A DNA stretch of 59,723 nt from Methylobacterium brachiatum (GCF_020523825.1 NZ_JAJALK010000026.1:1-59723); one strand, 5' to 3'. Positions 16,446 to 26,359 are shown, counted from the first letter of the stretch. Translations and numbers: made by a program. Notes: generated by a model from the letters alone, not told the origin.

Positions 16446-16976
16446 ATGGCGGCGCATGAGCGGCCCGGATGCCTCCTGCTCGCTGACGCGGATCCGGTCA
16501 GCCGAGAGCAACGAGGGCGGGAGTTGGCCCAGCTGGACTACCACGTCTGGGCGGCCTCATCTCTCGGTGAGGCATTCGCGATCATCACGGCTGAACAACC
16601 TCACTTCGCCATCCTCGATTACAAGCTGTCGGACGGCAGCGGAGTCAGCCTGATCCCGAGGCTCATCACAGCAGATCCCGCTGCCCGCATCGTCGTCCTA
16701 TCGTGCTGTGCCACCTTCCAAGGCGCGGTTACCGCCTTACGCATGGGCGCGACCGATTTCCTGGCTCGGCCGGCAGAAACCGCCGAGATTGATGCGATCT
16801 TGCGCAAACTATCGGACGAATGTAGGCTCAGCGGTGCGGCGGACAGCTCGCTGGAAGCTGTCACTCGACGCCACGCTCAGGAAATCCTGCGCATCATGAC
16901 CGACGACATCTGCGCGACAGCGCGTGTACTGGGTATCGACGCGCGTACGCTACGCAAACTTCTCGCGCGCACCTAG
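16446..16976 (+). CDS. response regulator of the ActR/RegA type with altered receiver
   Basis: The 176-residue protein has an N-terminal receiver domain and a C-terminal Fis-like HTH (ATARVLGIDARTLRKLLAR), the layout of RegA/ActR/PrrA redox regulators. The acidic pair is D14 and D16, the phosphoacceptor D58 lies in AILDYKLSDGSG, and S86 takes the Thr/Ser position. The otherwise invariant lysine of the K-P motif is arginine (FLARPAET, R108), so phosphotransfer may be impaired or altered. No partner kinase is adjacent. Start ATG 16446 was chosen because the receiver begins there; the frame is open further upstream. A link to oxygen or redox control of the sulfur genes is plausible but unproven. 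Confidence 0.75.
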   Translation: MAAHERPGCLLLADADPVSREQRGRELAQLDYHVWAASSLGEAFAIITAEQPHFAILDYKLSDGSGVSLIPRLITADPAARIVVLSCCATFQGAVTALRMGATDFLARPAETAEIDAILRKLSDECRLSGAADSSLEAVTRRHAQEILRIMTDDICATARVLGIDARTLRKLLART

Positions 16977-17017
16977 CCACCCAGACGTCAAAACGTGACC
17001 GGGCCTTTGACCTCTAA

Positions 17018-18497
17018 TACTACTGTGTCACAAATTTCTTTTGGCAGCAGGGACATCGTTCCAGGGTTCGAGTGAGTGCCCGTGCCAGCGTCAGGCGCAA
17101 GGTGGTGATGGAGTTAGGCACGTGTCGCTCCGGCCGGATTGGGAGCACCGCGGGGTCTATAACCGGCGGGTAGCGCAAGCGCCTTCCGCCCGATGATGTC
17201 GGGTCCTGAGGGGGGAAAGCGGCCTCGCTCGGAGACCAGGAACCCGTAGGCCGCGATGCACAAGCTGGCGTGATGATGGAAGCCGCGCCAGCTTCGCCCC
17301 TCGTAGTGGCCAAGCCCAATCTCCTGTTTGAGTTCCTGGTAGTCCCGCTCGATGCGCCAGCGTAGCTTCGTCTGACTGACCAACTCGGCCAGGGGCGTCT
17401 CTGGCGGCAGGGTCGAGAGCCAGTACTTGGTTGGCGCATCCTCGCCCTCCGGCCACTCGATCAGGAACCACTCCTCGGGACGGGGCTCGTGTCGCAGCTC
17501 ATCCCGATGCGCCGGGCGGGCCCGCACGGCCGCAAAGCGTGATGCTAGAAGACCGTTTGTGCCAGCGCGCCATGTGACATGCTGCCAGGCGGGCTCCGGC
17601 AGAGACCGGGCCAGCTTTTCTGCCGAGAGGGGCTTTTGCTCAGGGCTGCGTCGCACCCGAGTGGGTGGGCGCCCGCGTCCGCTCCAGGGTTTGGGCGGCA
17701 GGGGTGCCGTTCCGGGGGCCCACAGGCTCGTCGAGGACTGAACGCCCACACTGTAGCGCAAGCCCAAAGCCGTCAGGGCCGTGCGGAAGGCTGTGTCGAT
17801 CCCGTATCCGGCATCTGCCAGAACGAGGTCGGGTGGCACCCCATCGGCCAAGGCCGCTCGGATCTGATCCAGCGCGATCTCTGGTTTGGTCTGAAAACAA
17901 ATATCCTCGGGCACGCCAGCCTTGCTGCGCCGCGCGGGATCCTGGACCCAGGCTTCCGGCAGGTAGAGGCGATAGGCCACCGGCAGGCTGGCCTGAGTGT
18001 TGGCCACCGAGAGCGTCACCGCAACTTGGCAGTTGTCCTGTTTGCCGATCTGACCGCAGTATTGCCGTCCCACCCCGACCGAGTGGCGGCCCTTCTTGGG
18101 AAAGCCTGTATCATCGACGATCCAGGCCTGGATCGGGCCCTGGCTCTTGATCACAGGCAGAATCTCGCTGCGTACCTGAGCCAGCAAAGCGCTGTCCGAC
18201 CATTCGCCCTTGGCCACGAAGTGATGCAGCGCCTGATGGGTGGCCTGGACACGCGCCGGCGCGATCCGGGCCGCCATCGGCTCAATGCTTTACGAGCACC
18301 CGGCAGAAGGAGGCCCGTACAGTAGGCCTTCAGCGGTGCGATCCGATCAGCATGGCCCAGAACGCCTGACGAAGCCTCCAGATAGGCCGCAAAACGCAGC
18401 TGGTCGGCAGCTAGCGGGGTGTTCAAGCGATCCATGCCTCGCTCCATCACGAGATTGAATCGCCAACCCTACACCCAAAGTTTGTGACACAGTAGTA
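17018..18497 (-). mobile_element. IS701-like insertion sequence with CTAA target duplication
   Basis: The terminal inverted repeats TACTACTGTGTCACAAA (17018-17034) and its reverse complement (18481-18497) are perfect over 17 bp. Both outer flanks are CTAA (17014-17017 and 18498-18501), which fits the YTAR target preference known for the IS701 family. Length is 1480 bp with a single DDE transposase gene, now frameshifted. Confidence 0.9.
17020..18450 (-). pseudogene. IS701/IS4-type DDE transposase, two frameshifts
   Basis: The N-terminal segment (LEASSGVLGHADRIAPLKAY) is read from 18450. Near 18285 a base appears to be missing in the AAAGCATTG run, and the frame continues as IAPARVQATHQALHHFVA up to about 17150. 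Catalytic residues are visible: D in WIVDDTGFPKKG, D in LVLADAGYG, and the E region in RWRIERDYQELKQEIGL. Near 17150 the frame changes again, so that PIRPERHVPNSITTLRL and the family-typical C-terminus are read from another frame, ending at the inverted repeat. Either the gene is dead or the sequence has errors there. Confidence 0.8.
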
Positions 18498-18671
18498 CTA
18501 AGGTTCGCCGTCTCTCCGCCTGGATACCGGTGGCAAAGTCTGGACAAGGGCGGGGCAGCTGCAATATCGCTCCGCCCCGGCAGTTCGGCTGGCATCGCCG
18601 ATGACATCGCACGATGGCCCACCCTGCTTGTCCTGGCCGCGCCAAGCGACGCGAAGGCCCGCTCTTTCAGC

Positions 18672-20052
18672 GGTTGTGTCCGTCAACGAGGTGGAAATTC
18701 GGAGTGGATTTGGAGCAGCCATCGGTCAGGCAGCCTGCGGTGGAATTGCGGTGAGGGTCTCGTCAAGCAGGCTCGGGGTGAAGCCAGCCATCCCTTCGAT
18801 CTGCATGTAGCGGTGCTGGAGCTGCCACTCGTCGTTGGCCTCCAACAGCACGGCTCCGATCAGGCGCTGGATCGAGTCGGTGTTGGGGAAGATACCGACC
18901 ACGTCGGCGCGCCGTTTGATCTCCTTGTTGAGACGTTCCAGCGGGTTTGTGGAGTGCAACTTTGTTCGGTGCTGAAGCGGGAACGTCAGGTAGGCGAGCA
19001 CGTCCTCGCTCGTGGCATCGATGAAGCTCTTGAGCTTCGGCCAACGGTTGTGAAGCTGCTCGGCCAGATGATGGAGAGCGGCTCGGGCCGCGTCCTGATC
19101 GGGCTGCTGGAAGGCTTGGCGCAGGCCGGCGGCGACCATGGTCTGCTGAGCGCGCGGCACGTAGGCCAGGGCATTGCGGGTCCAATGAACCCGGCACCTT
19201 TGCCAGGTCGCCTTCAGGACGCGGCGGATGGCGGCCTTGAGCCCCTCGTGCGCGTCCGAGATGACGAGCTGCACGCCCGAGAGCCCACGTTTGACCAGGT
19301 CGCGCAGGAAATCGGTCCAGAACACCTCGGCCTCGGACGGGCCGATGTGCAGCCCGATGATCTCGCGCCGGCCTTCGGTGTCCACCGCCACGGCGACTAT
19401 GGCGGCCACCGAGACGATGCGCCCGCCTTCGCGCACCTTCAGGTAGGTGGCATCGAGCCAGAGATACGGCCACGCCCCCGACAGCGGGCGCTTCAGGAAG
19501 GCGTTCACCCGCTCGTCGATGTCCTTGCACAGCCTGGACACGGAGGACTTCGAGATGCCCGACAAGCCCATGGCCTGAACGAGGTCGTCGACGCGCCGGG
19601 TCGACACGCCGGCAATCCATGCCTCCTGGATCACCGCCACCAGCGCCTTCTCGACGGTCTTCCGCGGCTCCAGGAAGCCGGGAAAGTAGCTGCCGGTGCG
19701 CAGCTTCGGGATCTTCAGGTTGAGCGAGCCCAGCCGCGTGTCGAGGCTGCGTTCCCGATAGCCGTTGCGGTAGGTGCTGCGCTCGCCAGATCGTTCGTAG
19801 CGGCCTGCGCCGATCAGACCGTCCACGTCGGCCTCCATCAGGATCTGCAAGACCGTCTCGGCGAGGCCGCGTAGGAAGTTGCCGTCGTCCGCCTTCTGGA
19901 AGGCTTCGATCAATGCCATTCTGTCGTCGGTCATCGGGTGCTCCCGGCTCTGGTTGAAGTCCGCAAACTCCACCTTAGCCGCCGGCCCCGATGGCCACCC
20001 CAATCCCCGCCGAAACGGTCCCCGAATTTACACCTCGTCCGTGGACGCTACC
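18672..20052 (-). mobile_element. IS256 family insertion sequence with 8-bp target duplication
   Basis: Ends start GGTTGTGTCC (18672) and, on the other strand, GGTAGCGTCC (20052); both continue to GAGGTGKAAATTCGG at the same distance. The 8-bp duplication CTTTCAGC flanks the element at 18664-18671 and 20053-20060. Length is 1381 bp. It landed just past the 3' end of the ABC transporter gene (stop codon 20069-20071). Confidence 0.92.
18726..19934 (-). CDS. IS256 family transposase
   Basis: This is an intact 402-residue mutator-type DDE transposase. The N-terminal part has the usual VDGLIGAGRYERSGERSTYRNGYRER segment (split here only for description). Catalytic residues are D in YLWLDATYLKVREGG, D in QLVISDAHEGLK, and E in the C-terminal NPLERLNKEIKRRADVVGIF. 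ATG 19934 is the natural start (MTDDRMALIEAFQKAD), although the frame extends further upstream. The intact gene and the perfect target duplication suggest a recent, possibly still active insertion. Confidence 0.95.
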   Translation of the reverse strand: MTDDRMALIEAFQKADDGNFLRGLAETVLQILMEADVDGLIGAGRYERSGERSTYRNGYRERSLDTRLGSLNLKIPKLRTGSYFPGFLEPRKTVEKALVAVIQEAWIAGVSTRRVDDLVQAMGLSGISKSSVSRLCKDIDERVNAFLKRPLSGAWPYLWLDATYLKVREGGRIVSVAAIVAVAVDTEGRREIIGLHIGPSEAEVFWTDFLRDLVKRGLSGVQLVISDAHEGLKAAIRRVLKATWQRCRVHWTRNALAYVPRAQQTMVAAGLRQAFQQPDQDAARAALHHLAEQLHNRWPKLKSFIDATSEDVLAYLTFPLQHRTKLHSTNPLERLNKEIKRRADVVGIFPNTDSIQRLIGAVLLEANDEWQLQHRYMQIEGMAGFTPSLLDETLTAIPPQAA

Positions 20053-20068
20053 CTTTCAGCCACACGCG

Positions 20069-22846
20069 TCAGGCCAGTACCACGGGAGGAGAGGCTTGCA
20101 CGACGTGCACAGCACCGGATCGTTCCACCGTGACGCGGACCGGCAATAGAGCCGCTTCCTCGGCGGTGTCCGTCACGACCAGAAGACTTTCAGGCGCGAG
20201 CGGGCCCGACGTGAGCGCCTCGATCACGCTTGCACAGTCCTCAAGGTGCCGCAGCGTGCCGTCCAGAACGAGGAGATCCGGCTGACGCAGGACGGCACGG
20301 GCAAGCTCGATCGACGCTTGCTGCCGCACCGTGAGGAGCCGGCCACGGTTTCCGACGCCATAGTCGAGCCCGCGGATCCGCACGTCGCCTTCAAGCCCGA
20401 AGTGCCGCACGGCGGCTCGGACGTGCTCCTGAATATCGGCCTCGGCGTTCATCCGCGTTGTGTCGATGCGTCCGAACAGGAGATTGTCCAGCATCGAACT
20501 GCGCATATTGATGCGATCCGGATCGAACGGCTCGATATCAGGCTTGCCTTCCGAACGCAGCTGCGTCTGGAGCGGTTCGCGCGCACCGACGAGCCGCCGG
20601 CACAATGCCGGATCGAGCAGCCCGAGCCGCTGGGACGGCTCGACGTAGGACAGCGCCAGGGCGAGGAAGATGTCGTCGCCGGTCCTGTCCGGAAGCGCGC
20701 GATCTCCAAGCGCGGCGAGCCGCCGCTCGACCTCGGGTAGAGCCTCCTGCTCAATCACTGGGAAGCAACGAAACAGGGCATGTCCAGGTGGAAGGCCGCG
20801 GGAGATCTCGACGAGCGTGCGGGCGACCGCCACACCAAGACATTCGAGGTCATTGAGCAGGCTGTGTTCCGCCAGCACAGCGCGGAAGCGCGGCTCCGAC
20901 GAGAGGCGTCGGCCAACGAGGGCTGGATCTGTCGGCACGCCAAACAGCAGGTTCTCCGCGATTGTCGCACGCGGATTGTATTCCTCCGACTCGAACGGCA
21001 GGACGAGATCAGCCTTGCCGCTGGCGACGAGCCGGCGGTGCAGGTGCCGGCGCGCCGCGATCATGCGTTCGCCCAAAGGCGTGCCGTCGCAGCGCGAGGT
21101 CGCGGTCAAACCGAACCGGTAGAGATCCTCATCCATGCCGAGTCGGGAAAGCAGATCCAGCATCCGCAGGTCGAGCTCGCGGGCGTCAGACGCACCGAGC
21201 GCGGCGAGGTCGACCCACTGTGTGTCCACCGGGTCTGGGGAGTTGCCCGTCCGGTGTGCCTCAGACAGGTGCTGAGCATCCTTAGGGTGCGACTGTGGCG
21301 CCGTGCGCAGTCCATAGACGAGGTTGTCACGGATGGTACCGGGGAACAGGACTGGATCACGACCGGCGTAGCCGATGCGCCGCGCTCGTGCGGCACGCCC
21401 GGCCGTTACAAGGTTGAGGGTGCCGATGGAGAGCGCCCCGGCCGCCGGTGATTGCAACCCGGCAAGTGCGCGCGCGAACTGGTGCGCGAGGCTAGTCCCG
21501 GGCGAGTGAAGCCCGACCTGCGCCGGCAGGGCGATGTGCAGGTCCGCGATCGTCACCGACCGGCCCTCCTGCGGGTCACGCAGGACGAGTCCATCCGACG
21601 TCACGGCGCGGATTTGGTCCTGCGGCAGATCTGATCGAGTCGCATCGGCCAGCCGCAGGCGCTGTGCACCAAAATGTGCGGCGATCGCCTCGTACTTCAC
21701 CTCGACGTCCAGGCGCTGCTGGTCCCAGTCGATCAGTCCCTTCAGCGGTGGAGGCAAGTCGCGGTAGGCTGCCAAAACCGCGACCAGCTGGCCGATGCTG
21801 AGCTCGCCCTTCAGGGCGAGCAGGCCGCCGACAGCATAGAATAGGAACGGTGTCACCTGCGCGAGCAGGTTGTTGAAGTACTTGATCGCGAACTTGCGCC
21901 GATAGATCTGTAGGCGCAGGTCATAGAGCCCATGGAGCTGGCCGCTGATCTCAGCTCTCTCCCAGCGGACGCTGTTATTGACCGTCACGGCATCGAGTCC
22001 GTCCAGCACCTCCGCGACACGGCCGGCGAGGTTGCGGGAGTCGATCTGACGCTGACGACTGAGGCGTAAGATCGCGTGCCTGAGCCGAGGAATGACGGCT
22101 ATCTGCACGCCGGCTATCGCGCCGGCGGCCAGTCCGAGCCACACGTTCTGCATCAGAATGAAGGCCAGCGCAGTCGCGGCGTGCGTGCCGAGTTGGGCGG
22201 GCACCACGATCGCGTCGCCGATGAAGGAGCCGATCGGCTCGACCTCGTCGCGGATGATGGTCGCGGTTTCGGAGGATTTCACCTCGCGCTGGGTTTCAGG
22301 GGTAAAGCGCAACATCAGGGAGAACAGCTGGAAGCGTAGGCGTCGCAGCATGCGCTCACCCAAAACCCCCTTCTGCAGGTTGATCCGGAACTTGAAAGCA
22401 CCGTTGATCAGGACGAGGATGAGGAACAGCCCGGACAGCCAGAGCAACAGTCCCTGGCGATCGGCGTGGAAGCCATTGAAAAGCTCGGTCCGACCGCCAC
22501 CGAGGGAGGCAGGCCACGCGATCTCGAAATCCAGGAACGGCGCGGTCGCCTCGCCGTGGGCGAACGCCTTGCCGATGATCGCGTCGTTGACGATGCGCTT
22601 GGGCAGGTCGAGGGAAGCGAAGTAGAATGGCACCGAGGCCAGGACGACCATGCAGATGGCAAGTTGGTCGCGCTTCGAGTGGCGCCAGACGTACGGGAAC
22701 AGCCGCGGCTCCAGGCCGGGTGTCGGGGTGTCCCTGTCTCGGTCGGGGGACCACTCACCACCCTGCGGACACGCGTTCGTCTTCTCCTGTGCCGCCGTAG
22801 CACTGCCGCGGCAATGCGGATGATCCTGTTCGGTGACCGGGGACAA
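20069..22846 (-). CDS. ABC exporter-like protein with degenerate nucleotide-binding domain
   Basis: An N-terminal type I exporter membrane domain begins around 22725 (LFPYVWRHSKRDQLAICMVV) and contains six probable helices. The ATPase part follows but lacks a Walker A loop: QVGLHSPGTSLAHQFARALA stands where GxxGxGKS/T is expected. A Q-loop-like GYAGRDPVLFPGTIRDN remains, as does a very long insert with ESEEYNPRATIAENLLFG and PFDPDRINMRSSMLDN. The signature is LLTVRQQASIELARAVL and the Walker B is LLVLDGTLRHLE, with G where the catalytic E should be. It probably does not hydrolyse ATP. The start is unclear: TTG 22846 is in frame, ATG 23047 lies far upstream of the conserved part. Confidence 0.78.
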   Translation of the reverse strand: MSPVTEQDHPHCRGSATAAQEKTNACPQGGEWSPDRDRDTPTPGLEPRLFPYVWRHSKRDQLAICMVVLASVPFYFASLDLPKRIVNDAIIGKAFAHGEATAPFLDFEIAWPASLGGGRTELFNGFHADRQGLLLWLSGLFLILVLINGAFKFRINLQKGVLGERMLRRLRFQLFSLMLRFTPETQREVKSSETATIIRDEVEPIGSFIGDAIVVPAQLGTHAATALAFILMQNVWLGLAAGAIAGVQIAVIPRLRHAILRLSRQRQIDSRNLAGRVAEVLDGLDAVTVNNSVRWERAEISGQLHGLYDLRLQIYRRKFAIKYFNNLLAQVTPFLFYAVGGLLALKGELSIGQLVAVLAAYRDLPPPLKGLIDWDQQRLDVEVKYEAIAAHFGAQRLRLADATRSDLPQDQIRAVTSDGLVLRDPQEGRSVTIADLHIALPAQVGLHSPGTSLAHQFARALAGLQSPAAGALSIGTLNLVTAGRAARARRIGYAGRDPVLFPGTIRDNLVYGLRTAPQSHPKDAQHLSEAHRTGNSPDPVDTQWVDLAALGASDARELDLRMLDLLSRLGMDEDLYRFGLTATSRCDGTPLGERMIAARRHLHRRLVASGKADLVLPFESEEYNPRATIAENLLFGVPTDPALVGRRLSSEPRFRAVLAEHSLLNDLECLGVAVARTLVEISRGLPPGHALFRCFPVIEQEALPEVERRLAALGDRALPDRTGDDIFLALALSYVEPSQRLGLLDPALCRRLVGAREPLQTQLRSEGKPDIEPFDPDRINMRSSMLDNLLFGRIDTTRMNAEADIQEHVRAAVRHFGLEGDVRIRGLDYGVGNRGRLLTVRQQASIELARAVLRQPDLLVLDGTLRHLEDCASVIEALTSGPLAPESLLVVTDTAEEAALLPVRVTVERSGAVHVVQASPPVVLA

Positions 22847-23129
22847 AAACGCGGCTTGGATCAAGGGGGGGCTCCACTCTGGCGTTCTCCACCATCGTCG
22901 AGCTTGAAGGTTCGATCCAACGGAACCTATCGATGCTTCCGTTCTGTAAAAACGATCGGTCGACTGGGGGCGCTTCCTCGTGGATGTCGCCCGTGAAAGT
23001 CGCCGTGCTGGGCGCTCTGAAGTGGGGCACCATTGCTGAACTGCCAAGTCTTAGCTGAAAAACCGCCGCGGCGTTGCTGTCGAGCATAAGGTCGCTTCGC
23101 CGGGATGCGCTCTGTATGAGACCCTGTGA

Positions 23130-23426
23130 CTAATGTCTCGCCGTGCTCGGCGGGTCGATGAAGAACATTGTATTGACCGCGCGCACGGCGACAGCGGCAC
23201 GGTTCAACTCGGGTTCCACGGCAGCGCAGAAGCCATCGGCCTTGGCGATCCTGCGTTGGTTCGACGAACGGAGCGCAGCTTCGCGAAGCCGCATCCCCTT
23301 GGCTTGGAGGCGTTCAATCTCGGCCGATACCGCGGAACTCCACGCCGCGACCTCCGCAGGCGTGCTGAGTGTCGCGGCAGCATCTGTAAGGCGCGCGAGG
23401 TGATGGGCGGGATTGGTAGAGGGCAT
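23130..23426 (-). CDS. hypothetical protein, 98 residues
   Basis: The protein is soluble, helical and alanine-rich (STPAEVAAWSSAVSAEIERL; MRLREAALRSSNQRRIAKAD), with no recognised domain. A plus-strand frame covers the same bases, but its composition is less protein-like. Such small genes are common on plasmids. Start ATG 23426 lacks an obvious ribosome-binding site. Confidence 0.45.
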   Translation of the reverse strand: MPSTNPAHHLARLTDAAATLSTPAEVAAWSSAVSAEIERLQAKGMRLREAALRSSNQRRIAKADGFCAAVEPELNRAAVAVRAVNTMFFIDPPSTARH

Positions 23427-23467
23427 CGTTAATCGGCCTGAGATCTACAAGCGCGTGCTCCCGGAAA

Positions 23468-23698
23468 TCAAGACGCCAGCCCCTTCGCTCCGTGAATACC
23501 GCCTGCCAGCCAATGCCGGGCAAAGCACGAACAAGTTCCGCTCGCGAGAGATCCTCGCCGAGCACACGACAGGGCCGCATTCCGGCAGATATGCTCAAGC
23601 CAGACCGTGCGCCGGAACCATGTCCGCATCTCGGCAGGCTTCAATTCTTGATCCAAAAAATCACCGGTCTCATCGTATACAAATAGGGCTATAGTCAT
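23468..23698 (-). pseudogene. possible broken hypothetical gene
   Basis: The frame starting at ATG 23698 reads MTIALFVYDETGDFLDQELK and WFRRTVWLEHICRNAA. Near 23590 the plausible continuation (LGEDLSRAELVRALPGIGWQ, then FREHALVDLRPINDAL) is in the neighbouring frame. This suggests a small gene of about 95 codons with one frameshift. No family recognised. Confidence 0.35.
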
Positions 23699-23836
23699 AT
23701 AAGGCGGCGCGTCGTTTATTCGATCGTTTTCCCGACCGGTGGGGTTGTTCGTATAGCGCGGGGCTATATGGCCTGCCGCCGGGGCATCACACGACCAATC
23801 AGCTCTGATAACCGGCGCTGGCGGCGAAACGTGAAG

Positions 23837-24721
23837 TTAGAGACGTATGAGTTTGTTAAATGCAATTGTCGCCGGATTAGCTAAGCGCCCATGTACACTC
23901 AACTGCCATAGAGTCCGCTCAACGTGCAGGTTCTGGACCGGAATAATTACCAGTGTACCGTTAGCCATTTGATCGCGGATTGTAGCGACCGAGACAATCG
24001 CCACACCGAGACCGCTCGCAACGAGTTGCTTGATCGCTTCCGTGCTGCCGACTTCAAGCTGGCGAACCGGGCAGATCTGCATTGTATCCAGGGCAGCGGC
24101 GACCACCTCACGTGACCCGGATCCTAACTCTCTCGCAATAAACGTTTCTTGTGCTACGAGAGCCGGGTCGATTGGCTTTGCTGCATTTGCAAGGACATGC
24201 TCTGGTGAAGCAATAAGCACCATTTCATCTTTGCGCCAAGCTTCGCTGAGAACACACGGTTCCTCGACGGGTCCTTCGACTAAGGCAATATCTATTTCGT
24301 GCGAAACCAATAGTTTGGTTATATCTCTGGTATTGGTGCTGGTGATACTCAATTTTATGCCTGGATATTTTCGATGAAATACTCCTAGGTAATACGGTAT
24401 CATGTACACCGCGATTGTTGTACTTGCACCTATCCGTAATACGCCGCAGCCCAGTCCTCTCAGAACGTTTAACTCTTCTTCCGCCGCTCGTTCTATTGCG
24501 AAGAGGGTTTTGGCATGCCTGAGGAGAGCCTCGCCTTCGCGGGTCGTGCGTACGCCCCGGGTGCCCCGGTCGAGCAACCGACATCCGACCTGCAGTTCGA
24601 AGTCGCGCACGCCCTTCGAAATTGCGGGCTGACTGATGTGCAGCTCCTCGGCTGCACGGGAGAAACTCCCGCTCTGAGCCACAGTCGCAAACAGCCGTAG
24701 GAGATGGAGATTGAGTGCCAT
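23837..24721 (-). CDS. LysR family transcriptional regulator
   Basis: The 294-residue protein has an N-terminal HTH (LLRLFATVAQSGSFSRAAEE, then LHISQPAISKGVRDFE) and a full effector domain (VLRIGASTTIAVYMIPYYLG; ETFIARELGSGSREVVAAAL; GLGVAIVSVATI). It is divergent from the MFS/amidohydrolase/sorAB operon, with 219 bp between the starts, and is therefore its likely regulator. Its base composition is clearly AT-richer than the neighbouring operon, so it may have a separate origin. Confidence 0.9.
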   Translation of the reverse strand: MALNLHLLRLFATVAQSGSFSRAAEELHISQPAISKGVRDFELQVGCRLLDRGTRGVRTTREGEALLRHAKTLFAIERAAEEELNVLRGLGCGVLRIGASTTIAVYMIPYYLGVFHRKYPGIKLSITSTNTRDITKLLVSHEIDIALVEGPVEEPCVLSEAWRKDEMVLIASPEHVLANAAKPIDPALVAQETFIARELGSGSREVVAAALDTMQICPVRQLEVGSTEAIKQLVASGLGVAIVSVATIRDQMANGTLVIIPVQNLHVERTLWQLSVHGRLANPATIAFNKLIRL

Positions 24722-24940
24722 AACCTCTGTCTATAGGGCCAAAATAGAATTATATTTGCGCGAATCGGGTGAAAAAGAGAAGAGCTGCTACGTACGGTGA
24801 GCCTCGAGTAGAAAAATGATGCCGCACTCCATCCAGTTGCTCCGATTGGATGAGAGACAGTCTTCAGGCTCAAAATGGCTCGGAGGGCGCTCGCGGCGCA
24901 CGTCCTGGGCACGGATCAGGAAACGCCTGGGAGATACGCC

Positions 24941-26359
24941 ATGCAACTCGCAACAGACGCCCCCATTGGGATGGGGGTTGAACTCAGCGCTTCTGATAGG
25001 GCTGCGGCCGCGGCCACCACAAACATCGCCGGACGCTTGGAGCGGCTGCCGATGTCACGCTACCAGCGTAAGATCTTCGCGATTATCGCCTCCGCCTGGC
25101 TCGTCGACCAGGTCGACGTGGCGCTCCTGACGTTTCTGCTCGGCTCGATCGTCGTAGCCTTTGGCCTTACCCCAACCGAGGCCGGCCAACTCGCCGCGAT
25201 GACCTTCGCGGGCCAGCTCATTGGCAATGTGATCGCCGGAACCGCCTCCGACCGCTTCGGGCGCAAGACAGTGTTCCAGGCCACGATGCTGGTGTGGGGC
25301 TTCGCCAGCCTCGCCGCTGCCGCTGCTTGGAGCCTCACGGCCTTGATGGTCTGTCGCTTCCTGATCGGCGTCGGCGTCGGCGGCGAGGCGCCGGTGGCCC
25401 AGGCGATGGTCTCCGAGATTGTGCCCGCCAATGTACGCGGCAAGTACATCGCGTTCATGGAGGGCTTTTGGGCGATCGGCTACGTGCTCTCGGGTGCGAT
25501 CAGCTTTTTTGTACTGCCCTATCTCGGCTGGCGCTGGGCGTTTGCCATCGTGGGCCTGCTCTCGATGGTGGTGCTCGTGGTGCGCCGCTCCATGCCGGAG
25601 TCACCGCGCTGGCTTGCCGACAATGGCCGCCATGCCGAGGCGGATGCCGTGATGTCGATGATGGAGCGGGAGGTCGAGCGGGCCACTGGTCGCCCGCTGC
25701 CGCCGGTCGCCCCCTCTGTTGTAGCCGCCGTCTCGGCGCCAGTGCCGCATCAGAACCCCATCGCGACCTTGTTCTCGCCCGCCTACCGGATGCGTACGCT
25801 GATGGCTTTCGGAATGTGGTTCTTCGCGCTGATCGGCTTCTTCGGGCTCAATTCCTGGATCGCGGTTCTGCTCAAGGAGCGCGGCTTCTCGATCGTCGGC
25901 TCGGTCGGCTTCGTGACCCTGATCACTATCGGCGGCATCCCGGGCTTCTTCACCGCCGCACTGATGCTGGAGAAGGTCGGCCGTAAGCCCACAACCGCTA
26001 TCTTTCTCGTCTGCGCCGCGGTCGCAGCTTACTTCTACGGCAACGCCGTCGATCAGACGTGGCTGTTCGTCTCCGGGTTCGTGATGCAGTTCTTCATGTT
26101 CGGCATGTGGAGCTGTCTCTACGCCTACACCCCGGAGCTGTACCCAACCCGGGCCCGTGCGACGGGGGCGGGCTTTGCTTCGGCCTTCGGGCGGATCGGC
26201 GCAATCCTGGGGCCGATGATCGTACCGGTGCTGGTTCAGAACTACGGGCCGGCCACCGCCTTCCAGGTCGGTGCGGGTGGTTTTTTGATCGCTGCCGTCC
26301 TCGTCCTCACCCTGGGCGTCGAGACCCGCGGCAAGGTACTCGAAGCCGTCTCGCACTGA
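24941..26359 (+). CDS. MFS transporter (sugar/aromatic-acid porter type)
   Basis: This 472-residue twelve-helix permease carries the MFS signature loop GTASDRFGRKTVFQ after helix 2, a helix-4/5 segment RFLIGVGVGGEAPVAQAMVS, PESPRWLADNGRHAEAD before the central loop, and LYAYTPELYPTRARATGAG near the end, as in sugar/benzoate/nicotinate porters. ATG 24941 has GGGAG eight bases upstream; the frame is open further but without a good start. It is the first gene of an operon with an amidohydrolase-like gene and sorAB, so it probably imports an organic compound whose breakdown gives sulfite. Confidence 0.88.
   Translation: MQLATDAPIGMGVELSASDRAAAAATTNIAGRLERLPMSRYQRKIFAIIASAWLVDQVDVALLTFLLGSIVVAFGLTPTEAGQLAAMTFAGQLIGNVIAGTASDRFGRKTVFQATMLVWGFASLAAAAAWSLTALMVCRFLIGVGVGGEAPVAQAMVSEIVPANVRGKYIAFMEGFWAIGYVLSGAISFFVLPYLGWRWAFAIVGLLSMVVLVVRRSMPESPRWLADNGRHAEADAVMSMMEREVERATGRPLPPVAPSVVAAVSAPVPHQNPIATLFSPAYRMRTLMAFGMWFFALIGFFGLNSWIAVLLKERGFSIVGSVGFVTLITIGGIPGFFTAALMLEKVGRKPTTAIFLVCAAVAAYFYGNAVDQTWLFVSGFVMQFFMFGMWSCLYAYTPELYPTRARATGAGFASAFGRIGAILGPMIVPVLVQNYGPATAFQVGAGGFLIAAVLVLTLGVETRGKVLEAVSH

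Noticed and set aside
17579..18325. 248-codon plus-strand frame within the IS701 element
   Set aside because: Antisense to the transposase, whose DDE motifs are on the minus strand.
24735..24770. Fourth copy of the 34-bp motif upstream of the LysR/MFS divergent genes
   Set aside because: CCAAAATAGAA and GAATCGG are similar, but two extra bases and poor core agreement make it too weak to call.
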